Shown here: positions 1 through 5,530 of the stretch, in pieces
How positions within the stretch are numbered: the first letter of the stretch is position 1
Layout of the letters: each line of letters begins with the position of its first letter
Origin: Sulfurimonas sp.
Lineage (GTDB): Bacteria > Campylobacterota > Campylobacteria > Campylobacterales > Sulfurimonadaceae
NCBI GenBank assembly: GCA_022712845.1
Contig: JAFLJV010000137.1
Coordinates: forward strand, 1 to 6,558
Length of the DNA: 6,558 nt
Reading direction: 5' to 3'
Made by a program: the position numbers and the translations under genes
Notes under the pieces: generated by a model
The model's input: only the letters and a program-made list of their open reading frames with translations
Databases searched by the model: none
Told to the model about the DNA's origin: nothing

Positions 1-122
1 ATAATTTTGTTAGTGAAACACCCACTCCAATAGCAAAAATTCGTCCAAGACTTGTTGTTGGTGGTGATTTAGATGGTAGTCACTTAGATATTCCCTCATA
101 TATGAGGCAACAACAAGATTAG
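1..122 (+). CDS. ftsZ: Cell division protein FtsZ, C-terminal tail (partial)
   Basis: Only the last 39 codons are in the window (first complete codon at 3, stop TAG at 120-122). The peptide ends in LDIPSYMRQQQD, which fits the conserved C-terminal peptide of FtsZ (D-I/V-P-x-F/Y-L/M-R-x-Q). This is the short segment that binds membrane anchors and regulators such as FtsA and ZipA in other bacteria. Upstream of it lies a less conserved linker with several prolines and glycines (TPIAKIRPRLVVGGD). FtsZ is the tubulin-like GTPase that forms the division ring at the inner face of the cytoplasmic membrane. The GTPase domain is outside the window, so the call rests on the terminal motif alone. The gene is followed at once by a strong hairpin terminator. 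Confidence 0.78.
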   Translation, partial: NFVSETPTPIAKIRPRLVVGGDLDGSHLDIPSYMRQQQD

Positions 123-127
123 ATTTT

Positions 128-177
128 ATTGAGAAGTTAAATTTTATAAAGTTTAAAAATCTAACTTCTCAATTTTT
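128..177 (+). terminator. Intrinsic terminator after ftsZ
   Basis: A perfect 12-bp inverted repeat has arms at 128-139 (ATTGAGAAGTTA) and 162-173 (TAACTTCTCAAT). The stem can be prolonged inward by A/T pairs with a small bulge, and five T (173-177) follow the right arm. The hairpin starts six bases after the ftsZ stop codon, as expected for rho-independent termination of that gene. On the minus strand no U-tract follows the stem, so it should act mainly in the + direction. Confidence 0.85.
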
Positions 178-302
178 AGAATTCTAAATTTTGTAAGCTC
201 TTTATTTTCTTCAAGCCCTAACTTTTTAGCACCCTCTTTTGATATTCTTTGAACTCCTAGTGTTAATACTAATCTATCACCTTTTTTAACTAAGCAAATA
301 AA
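153..302 (-). pseudogene. C-terminal remnant, pyruvate-kinase-like
   Basis: The minus strand is open for 49 codons between an in-frame TAA at 303-305 and a TAA stop at 153-155. There is no ATG, GTG or TTG start in frame. The peptide contains LVKKGDRLVLTLGVQ near its beginning and LTKFRILKI near its end. This pattern (K-G-D-x-h-V-h-T-x-G, then T-x-h-R-h) resembles the last strand-loop-strand of pyruvate kinase, where G-D-x-V-V-x-T-A-G-V is followed by T-N-x-x-[RK]-V. The stop lies in the loop of the ftsZ terminator, as it would for a gene that was once convergent with ftsZ. I read it as the 3' end of a gene whose upstream part was lost or displaced, with crp and its operon now abutting it. The family is a guess from memory; the absence of a start codon is directly visible. 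Confidence 0.4.
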
Positions 303-310
303 TTATGGTA

Positions 311-324
311 TTGATATATATCAG
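311..324. promoter_or_regulatory. FNR-like palindromic site
   Basis: TTGAT-ATAT-ATCAG matches the FNR consensus TTGAT-N4-ATCAA at 9 of 10 positions, and contains a perfect 12-bp palindrome at 312-323. It lies between the stop codon of the Crp/Fnr gene (328-330) and the gene remnant, so no intact gene is obviously placed to be regulated by it. It could be a relic operator of the lost gene or a chance match in A/T-rich DNA. It lacks a T-tract on either side and is unlikely to be a terminator. Confidence 0.3.
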
Positions 325-327
325 TTG

Positions 328-960
328 TTATTCAAAATATTTAACTAGTGCATCTTGATTTATAAACTTTGTTTTTACATTTATTATCTCTTGATCTTTA
401 AAGAATTTTAAAATTCTAGATAATGTCTCAGGTGAAACTCCTAGTATCTCTGCTATTTCTATATTTTTAGTATCAAAAAAAGCATCTGAATGATTATATA
501 TATACTTTGCTACTCTCTCACGTGAATCTAAAACTAGATTTGTAGAGATTATATTTTCTAAATTTTTAATTTTTTTAATTAATGATGTTTGAATATTAAA
601 TGCCATATTTGGGTTTGAAAAAATAATTCCTTTTAATTTTTCAAAATCAATTTTTAAAACTTCTACATCACTATATGCTTTTGCAGTGGCTGGATATGGT
701 ATCTCTTCAAAATTTGCAACTTCACCAATAAGCTCATTTTCATGAAAATATTTTAATACAATCTCTTTATGACTTGATGATGTTTTATAAAGTTTTATAA
801 CACCTTTAGCTAAAAGATATAAATATTTTGACTCATCACCTTCATAAAATACTATATTATTTTTAGCTACTTTTTGTACTGTTGTAAAGTTTTCTATCTT
901 ATTTATTGTGTCTTCATCTATATTTTTAAAAAGAACTATATTTTTTATATACGTTTTCAT
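328..960 (-). CDS. Crp/Fnr-family transcriptional regulator
   Basis: This 210-residue protein has the two-domain layout of the Crp/Fnr superfamily. A cyclic-nucleotide-binding-like beta-roll lies at about residues 10-115 (with YEGDESKYLYLLAKGVIKLY at 39-58), a long dimerisation helix at about 118-140, and a winged helix-turn-helix at about 145-205. The recognition helix reads VSPETLSRILKFFK (175-188). It keeps the E-x-x-S-R residues (E178, S181, R182) that read TTGAT half-sites in FNR. There is no cysteine anywhere, so it cannot hold an FNR-type Fe-S cluster. The beta-roll also lacks the phosphate-binding R-S of cAMP-binding Crp (E80-V81-A82-N83 is seen instead), so haem, NO or another signal is more likely. 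The start is supported by AGGAG 8 bases upstream. It is the last gene of the minus-strand array, 31 bases after the 8-TM gene, and probably controls the operon it sits in. Confidence 0.9.
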   Translation of the reverse strand: MKTYIKNIVLFKNIDEDTINKIENFTTVQKVAKNNIVFYEGDESKYLYLLAKGVIKLYKTSSSHKEIVLKYFHENELIGEVANFEEIPYPATAKAYSDVEVLKIDFEKLKGIIFSNPNMAFNIQTSLIKKIKNLENIISTNLVLDSRERVAKYIYNHSDAFFDTKNIEIAEILGVSPETLSRILKFFKDQEIINVKTKFINQDALVKYFE

Positions 961-991
961 TTTTAAATCTCCTAAAAATTATAAGTTTTTC

Positions 992-1939
992 TTAAAGTAA
1001 TACACCATTTTTTGTATAATACACTATTATAATTAATGATAATAACATAATATAAAAAGAATTAAAAATAAGTGATATTTTATAGTTTTTTATTGATTTT
1101 TTTAACAATGCAACACTTAAACCATAAAATGTACCAATAAAAAGCAATAAGTATATCAAATAGCCTATATGGTTATACTCACTCTTTAAAAAACATAATG
1201 GACAATGATGAGATGGAAGCTCATAAATATATGTACCAAAAAAAGCTATTAACGTTATAAGAGCTGTAATTATAAATATAATATTTGATAATGCAAATAG
1301 ATATCTATTTTTTAAAAAATAAAAAATAATTATTAGGAAAAAGTTACCGTAAAAAATACTTAATAATATATTAGTATTTAGTGAGAAAATAGTTGAAATA
1401 GCTGAGGCTGAAGAACTAGAAAATATACTTGAACAACAATTAACTAGCTTATTGATATCAATTGAGTAAAACATTATCCCCTCTAAAGCAATTTCAACCA
1501 TAAAAAAGAGATATAAAACTATAAAAATCCCAAACTTAAGTTTTGTATATGGCTGCTTTTCATCTTTGATATCTTGCTGATGTAGTTTTAACCAGTAAGC
1601 AAATAGATAAAGATTAAGTATTTTTAAAACTATAAGATAAGTTCCATACTCTGTAGCATTTATAACTCCAGCTGAACACATTGCACCAGTTAAGATATTT
1701 GATAATTTATCAAGTGTGAATATAAAAAATAAAAATAGTGGGATTTTTATAAAAAATATGTACTTTATAACTATGGCATTTAAAAAACTATATTTTTCTA
1801 ATTGGTATTGCTTCTCACTTATTGAACTTATATCCCAATTTAGATATATTTTAACACTTAAAATAAATGCTATTGTTGCAAATATAACAAATAAAATATT
1901 TAAAATACTTAGTGTTAAAACTTCAGGAGTAAGAAGCAT
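992..1939 (-). CDS. 8-TM membrane protein with periplasmic CPLC motif
   Basis: No named family is certain. This 315-residue hydrophobic protein has about eight membrane segments (roughly 10-32, 60-78, 99-119, 136-158, 184-209, 214-238, 258-279, 288-309). Positively charged loops (near 118-135, 210-212 and the KKSIKNYK loop near 280-287) place the loops between TM2/3, TM4/5 and TM6/7 in the periplasm. All five cysteines fall there: C88, the pair C168-C169, and C246/C249 in HHCPLC (244-249). The CxxC with two histidines recalls the active sites of DsbB- or VKOR-like thiol enzymes and also suits Cu(I) binding, but the overall fold is not that of DsbB. Its ATG overlaps the ATPase stop by one base (TAATG), with AAGGAAG 9 bases upstream, so translation should be coupled. 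It may act as an accessory membrane subunit or redox partner of the ABC transporter. Confidence 0.8.
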   Translation of the reverse strand: MLLTPEVLTLSILNILFVIFATIAFILSVKIYLNWDISSISEKQYQLEKYSFLNAIVIKYIFFIKIPLFLFFIFTLDKLSNILTGAMCSAGVINATEYGTYLIVLKILNLYLFAYWLKLHQQDIKDEKQPYTKLKFGIFIVLYLFFMVEIALEGIMFYSIDINKLVNCCSSIFSSSSASAISTIFSLNTNILLSIFYGNFFLIIIFYFLKNRYLFALSNIIFIITALITLIAFFGTYIYELPSHHCPLCFLKSEYNHIGYLIYLLLFIGTFYGLSVALLKKSIKNYKISLIFNSFYIMLLSLIIIVYYTKNGVLL

Positions 1940-2607
1940 TAAGAGATACTTCCTTGATACATCTCTATCTCTTTATCTACTATATCAATATTAAAAAATA
2001 GAGGATCATGTGTTGCAATGATGATAGTTTTACCTTGAGATTTTAACTCTTTTAAAATTTCTATAAAAGATAAAGAAAGCTTCTCATCTAAGTTTGCTGT
2101 AGGTTCATCTGCTAAAATAATTTTAGGAGAGTTTATATTTGCTCGTGCAATTGCAACTCTTTGTTGCTCACCACCTGATAAATTTTTTACTAAAACATCC
2201 TCTTTATGCTCTATATGAAACATCTTTATCACATCTTGAAGTTTAGTATTTAAAGTATCTGTATTTAAGTTCATAGGAACTAGTGGTAAAATAATATTAT
2301 CTCTTACACTTAGAGAATTTATAAGGTTATATTTTTGAAATATAAACCCTATGTTATTTTGTCTAAAATCAGATGCAAAATTATCAGAGAGTTTTGAAAT
2401 TCTTTTAGAATCAACTATAACTTCACCAGATGTAGGTTTACTTAAAGCCGCTATAAGTGAGAGTAAAGTACTTTTTCCACTTCCACTAGAGCCTTTTATA
2501 ATTACTACTTCACCCTCACCTATTTTTAAATTTATATTTTTTAATGCTGTTATTGTATTGTTTTTATTAATTTCATATTTTTTTGTTATGTTTTTTAACT
2601 CTATCAT
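1939..2607 (-). CDS. ABC transporter ATPase, LolD/MacB type
   Basis: This is a complete 222-residue nucleotide-binding subunit. Walker A is GSSGSGKST (39-47), the Q-loop Gln is at 91 (FIFQKYNL), the signature LSGGEQQR is at 143-150, Walker B IILADE is at 163-168 followed by the D-loop (ANLD), and the switch His is at 200 (ATHD). FQKYNLI and DEPTANLD are typical of the LolD/MacB/FtsE branch, which drives type VII (mechanotransmission) exporters rather than substrate uptake. All catalytic residues are present. The ATG shares four bases (ATGA) with the stop of the permease gene, and GAGG lies 7 bases upstream. The protein should act as a dimer on the cytoplasmic face together with the FtsX-type permease next to it. 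It lacks features that would make it NosF, the ATPase of the classical nitrous-oxide reductase maturation system. Confidence 0.95.
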   Translation of the reverse strand: MIELKNITKKYEINKNNTITALKNINLKIGEGEVVIIKGSSGSGKSTLLSLIAALSKPTSGEVIVDSKRISKLSDNFASDFRQNNIGFIFQKYNLINSLSVRDNIILPLVPMNLNTDTLNTKLQDVIKMFHIEHKEDVLVKNLSGGEQQRVAIARANINSPKIILADEPTANLDEKLSLSFIEILKELKSQGKTIIIATHDPLFFNIDIVDKEIEMYQGSIS

Positions 2608-3779
2608 CTTATAACCTCATCAGCTTCAAGTGTGGCACTTCTCCAAGATGGAATTATAGTTGCAGCTATATATATTGGCACACTTAGAAAAAAGACAAGA
2701 GCAAGAGTTTGTATATCTAAAACAAATGGAAGTTCAAATGCTGGTTTTAACTCTGAGTAACCTATAAATATATTTTTAAGTAATGGAGCTTGAAAAATAT
2801 ATACAAATGCAAAAGAGAGTAATAAACCTAAAAGATATGCAAAAAATGAAACTATGAATCCTTCATAAAACTTAGCCTTTAAAACATCTTCAACTCTCCA
2901 ACCTATAGCCTTTAGTACCCCTACCTCTCTTTTTTCTTCACTACTAAGTCCACTTAACTTATCATATATAATTATAAAAAATGTAAAAAGTGAGATAACA
3001 AAAAGAGCTAAAAACAGACCACTTTTATAATTAAAAATATTTTGATAACTTATTTTTAAATCATCTTTAGTTATCACTTTAGTATCTGGATATTGTTGTT
3101 TGATTTTTTGAGCTATTGTTGCTATTTCATCAATATTTGGAATTTTTACAACTATATCAGTTGCAAGTGAGGGTTCCATATCAAAAATTTCTCTAGCATT
3201 ATCTATACTCATCACTATCATATCATTTGACTCTAACTCTGTATCAGCACTAAAAACACCAGATATTTCCATCTCTTTTATACTACCATCTGGCTTTATA
3301 AAGTTAAAATACTCTTTGTAGTAGTTTTTACTCATTATACGCTTTACGCCTTTTCCTATGAGCATGGAGTTTTTATTAAAATCTAATATTATTGCAACTT
3401 TTTCTAAAGTATCTTTATACTGCTCTTCATATTCATCAATCCCAACAATACTAAAGTTGGTTTTAGCATTATAAAAATAGTAATATCCCCAAACTCTAGG
3501 GATAGCACTACTAACACCAGTAATATTTAAAAGATCCTCTGCAATATCAACATCAATATCATAATGACGTCCAGCTTTAGATTTTTGAACTATTATCTCA
3601 GGGAGTGAATTTAGTGTAGTGTTAAGTTCATGTTTTATAGAGTTTGTTATAAAAAATACTGAGCTTAGTAAAAATATTAAAATTGTTAAAATCGTAGTTA
3701 TAAAAATAGTTTTATATTTTTGCCTAAAAAGGGAATTTATTGCATACTCTACTAAGTAGATATTTATCTTAGAACTCAT
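2604..3779 (-). CDS. ABC transporter permease, MacB/FtsX type
   Basis: From the ATG at 3777-3779 the protein has 391 residues. It has the four-TM layout of the MacB/LolC/FtsX branch: TM1 at about 24-47, a large periplasmic domain (about 50-250, MacB periplasmic-core-like), and TM2-4 at about 254-272, 307-329 and 356-376. EEKREVGVLKAIGWRVEDVL (281-300) is the conserved cytoplasmic coupling segment after TM2 (E-x-G-x-x-[KR]-A-x-G), and the C-terminus ends in SWRSATLEADEVIR. Such permeases form homodimers that transmit ATP-driven movement to periplasmic partners. The reading frame extends 11 codons upstream to a TTG at 3812, but that start has no ribosome binding site and a longer overlap. The chosen ATG has a modest AAGAG upstream and overlaps the preceding gene by 11 bases. 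No membrane-fusion protein is encoded here, so a MacAB-TolC type pump is not complete. Confidence 0.93.
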   Translation of the reverse strand: MSSKINIYLVEYAINSLFRQKYKTIFITTILTILIFLLSSVFFITNSIKHELNTTLNSLPEIIVQKSKAGRHYDIDVDIAEDLLNITGVSSAIPRVWGYYYFYNAKTNFSIVGIDEYEEQYKDTLEKVAIILDFNKNSMLIGKGVKRIMSKNYYKEYFNFIKPDGSIKEMEISGVFSADTELESNDMIVMSIDNAREIFDMEPSLATDIVVKIPNIDEIATIAQKIKQQYPDTKVITKDDLKISYQNIFNYKSGLFLALFVISLFTFFIIIYDKLSGLSSEEKREVGVLKAIGWRVEDVLKAKFYEGFIVSFFAYLLGLLLSFAFVYIFQAPLLKNIFIGYSELKPAFELPFVLDIQTLALVFFLSVPIYIAATIIPSWRSATLEADEVIR

Positions 3780-4071
3780 TGTTACTCTTAATAGTTGAAT
3801 GAGAGTACACAAATGAAGATGCTTGATTTTCTCTTAACACTCCATCATCACTATATATAGAAAAAACATCACTTAAGCTTCTATGTCTAACGTATTTTGT
3901 ATCTGTTAATATTGCTAAGTCTGGCATACTTGATAATTTTACAAATAATAATTTGGTATTTAACATCTTTTGAGTTGTACTTTTAGTAGAGTATATATAG
4001 ATACCTTCTATACATAACAATATTAAAAGACTCATAAAGCTTAATAAAACTATTCTACTCTTTTTATTCAT
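3769..4071 (-). CDS. Small membrane-anchored periplasmic protein
   Basis: This 100-residue protein has one N-terminal hydrophobic segment (about 7-27) preceded by basic residues, so it should be an inner-membrane protein with a periplasmic domain of about 70 residues. A signal peptide is possible but no clear cleavage site is seen. The periplasmic part carries DLAILTDTKYVRHRSLSDVF (51-70), which contains the compact element YVRHRSLSDVFSIY and looks like a conserved core. I recall similar small proteins beside FtsX-type transporters in Campylobacterota, but I cannot name a family. The gene overlaps the NosL-domain gene upstream by 8 bases and the permease gene downstream by 11, so it is translated as part of the set and may bind the permease's periplasmic domain or the NosL protein. 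The reading is helped by tight coupling, since its own ribosome site is weak (AAGGAAA about 12 bases away). Confidence 0.8.
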   Translation of the reverse strand: MNKKSRIVLLSFMSLLILLCIEGIYIYSTKSTTQKMLNTKLLFVKLSSMPDLAILTDTKYVRHRSLSDVFSIYSDDGVLRENQASSFVYSHSTIKSNNEF

Positions 4072-4702
4072 CTAGTTTGTATATTTCCTTTTTATTTATC
4101 TCACTAAATTTTAAAATTTTAAGTGCTTTATGGTCAATACTAAATACCTCTGCCTCACTTCTACTCTTAAAAGGTATCAATTCATCACCCATAGGACCAT
4201 AAACATCACTACCAACTACAAAATAAGCTTTGTGAGCGTTTATAACATCTTGTGAATAATAATCTGTAACTAAAATTTTAGAGATATTATCTGTATTCAA
4301 AAAATAATATTTCATCATATCTTTTACACCATCAAAGGTATAGTGAGTATCTCCATAGTAAATTTGTGCTGCCCATTTTTTATATTTATAAACAAACATA
4401 CCACAAATTGGGCATTTATCATCTTTAGTTATTTCAATTGTATCATTATTTTTTTTCTCTGTAGATAAGTAGCTAAAAAGTGATTGTTTTTGTTTGTCAT
4501 TAAGAGATTTACACTGATTTGATTTTTTATAATTTTGAATATTTGTATTTTTTTGACAAGCTTTGTGAAAAATTTTTTCACCTGTATAGTACATCTTTAG
4601 TAGTTTCTTATCTGTTAAAGTAGTTTTTTCTTCGAAGTTTTTTGCATCTAGATTTATAAATGTAGTGGTTAAAATAACCATAAGAGATAAAATTATATTC
4701 AT
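4064..4702 (-). CDS. Secreted NosL-domain protein with N-terminal cytochrome-c-like half
   Basis: The C-terminal half (about 92-205 of 212) is a NosL domain. KCPICGMFVYKYKKWAAQI (96-114) holds the C-x-x-C-G-M signature, YTFDGVKDMMKYY (121-133) is the second conserved block, and A-Y-F-V-V-G-S-D-V-Y-G-P-M-G-D-E-L-I-P-F (159-178) is the third. NosL proteins bind Cu(I) and help supply copper to nitrous oxide reductase. A short signal peptide ends near LDA (18-20). There is no lipobox Cys, so unlike many NosL proteins this one appears to be soluble in the periplasm. The N-terminal half (about 34-80) reads YTGEKIFHKAC, then C64, then L-x-x-K-Q-x-x-x-L-x-x-Y-L, like a small cytochrome c, but it lacks CxxCH and so should not carry covalent haem. 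It lies 41 bases after the outer-membrane gene and heads the overlapping five-gene set. The ATG has only a poor ribosome site. Confidence 0.88.
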   Translation of the reverse strand: MNIILSLMVILTTTFINLDAKNFEEKTTLTDKKLLKMYYTGEKIFHKACQKNTNIQNYKKSNQCKSLNDKQKQSLFSYLSTEKKNNDTIEITKDDKCPICGMFVYKYKKWAAQIYYGDTHYTFDGVKDMMKYYFLNTDNISKILVTDYYSQDVINAHKAYFVVGSDVYGPMGDELIPFKSRSEAEVFSIDHKALKILKFSEINKKEIYKLDE

Positions 4703-4743
4703 AAATATAATTTTACCCTAATTTAATGGTTATTTAAAAAAGT

Positions 4744-5310
4744 CTAGAATATATATTTAATTCCTAACATTACACCTTGACCTCTAGTACTAATAACATC
4801 AGCATGTTCTACTTCAAATACAACTTCCATATTATCAGCAAATCCATACTCTATACCAGCAGCAAAAACATTACCATTTACAGTATCTTTAAAACCATTT
4901 TTTGAAAGTTTTATTACTTCATACTCATATGCATGTCCAAATTTTGCAAAACCACGTAGATGACCAGTAATAACTCTTGAATATACAAGAACTACACCAT
5001 AAGTTGTATATTCTGCATCACCATTGTATGTTTTTCCATCTGCGTAATAATAATGAGAGATATCAGCTTCTGCATAAGATAATACTACTTCTAAAGCTAT
5101 ATTTGACGTTAATGCATACCCTATATCAATACCTATACCAGCTCCAGCATCACCATCATAATCTTTACCATTATGTACAGTTTTATCACCTACTATCATT
5201 AATGCTTTTGGAATAATATAAAAACCTGTACCACCACCTGCATTTGCACTTTGAGATAGTGCTAAAAGTGCTACTGCACCAACTAATATTTTACTTAATA
5301 TATTTCTCAT
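4744..5310 (-). CDS. Outer-membrane beta-barrel protein
   Basis: This 188-residue precursor has a clear Sec signal peptide (hydrophobic core about 8-18, cleavage after A22-N23-A24). The mature chain has alternating hydrophobic and polar residues in about eight strands separated by Gly/Asp/Asn-rich turns, and a terminal aromatic strand ending in Phe (LGIKYIF), the usual signal for BAM-dependent insertion. Size and pattern fit small OmpA-transmembrane/OmpX/OmpW-like barrels, classed broadly as outer-membrane beta-barrel domain proteins. The function is unknown; there are no cysteines, so a direct Cu-thiolate role is unlikely. AGGGG 6 bases before the ATG is a strong ribosome site. It is the first gene after the promoter with the FNR-like site, and no terminator separates it from the NosL-domain gene, so it is probably co-transcribed with the array. 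Confidence 0.85.
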   Translation of the reverse strand: MRNILSKILVGAVALLALSQSANAGGGTGFYIIPKALMIVGDKTVHNGKDYDGDAGAGIGIDIGYALTSNIALEVVLSYAEADISHYYYADGKTYNGDAEYTTYGVVLVYSRVITGHLRGFAKFGHAYEYEVIKLSKNGFKDTVNGNVFAAGIEYGFADNMEVVFEVEHADVISTRGQGVMLGIKYIF

Positions 5311-5349
5311 TTAAATCCCCTGTTTTTTATTCTTTTTTGAATGGCTTAT

Positions 5350-5389
5350 ATTATAGTATAAATTATAATATTCACTTGATAAGAAACAA
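5350..5389 (-). promoter_or_regulatory. Predicted promoter of the minus-strand array with FNR-like box
   Basis: Reading the minus strand, TATAAT lies at 5355-5350, about 40 bases before the outer-membrane gene's start. A two-part site, TTGTT-TCTT-ATCAA (5389-5376), matches TTGAT-N4-ATCAA at 9 of 10 positions and is centred about 40 bases before the likely start of transcription (near 5342). That is the spacing of class II FNR/Crp activation, where the protein site replaces the -35 element; indeed no good -35 is seen there. A second TATAAT at 5367-5362 with TTGTTT 16 bases upstream could serve as an alternative sigma70 promoter that the box would overlap. Confidence 0.5.
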
Positions 5390-5501
5390 ATAAGAATAAA
5401 TTAACAAAACAACTTATAAATTGCTACTAAATTACACACTACAAATATATAGTTTTTTATTGAAAATTTACTATTTAATAAGTAATTTATTTTTTTACAT
5501 G

Positions 5502-5525
5502 TATACTCAAATTTAACTTAAAGGA
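5502..5525 (+). promoter_or_regulatory. Promoter -10 and ribosome site of the NIT-like gene
   Basis: TATACT at 5502-5507 is a good sigma70 -10 element. The T-rich stretch before it, with no clear -35, is typical of Campylobacterota promoters. AAGGA at 5521-5525 lies 5 bases before the ATG and fixes the start. The implied leader is short, about a dozen bases. The rest of the divergent intergenic region (5391-5490) is A/T-rich with no gene visible. Confidence 0.5.
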
Positions 5526-5530
5526 CTTAA

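Noticed and set aside
978..983. TATAAT on the minus strand just before crp as a separate promoter
   Set aside because: Transcription would start inside the ribosome binding site of crp and there is no -35, so crp is more likely read from the upstream operon.
1716..1994. Open + strand frame of 92 codons
   Set aside because: It lies antisense to the 8-TM gene and ATPase end, has no ribosome site, and its peptide has no protein-like pattern; the minus-strand genes have clear motifs.
2351..2614. Open + strand frame of 87 codons
   Set aside because: Shadow of the ABC ATPase gene, whose Walker and signature motifs are unambiguous on the minus strand.
1939..3779. NosF/NosY identity for the ABC pair because of the NosL neighbour
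   Set aside because: The permease has the MacB/FtsX layout (one N-terminal TM, large periplasmic domain, three C-terminal TMs), not the six-TM NosY type, and no NosD is present.
4703..4743. Terminator or promoter between the outer-membrane gene and the NosL-domain gene
   Set aside because: Only a 5-bp A/T inverted repeat (TTTAA/TTAAA) is present and no convincing -35/-10 pair at a workable distance.
4977..5216. Open + strand frame with a His/Leu-rich peptide
   Set aside because: Antisense to the outer-membrane protein gene; the His-rich composition arises from the complement of A/T-rich codons in the barrel gene and is not a metal-binding protein.
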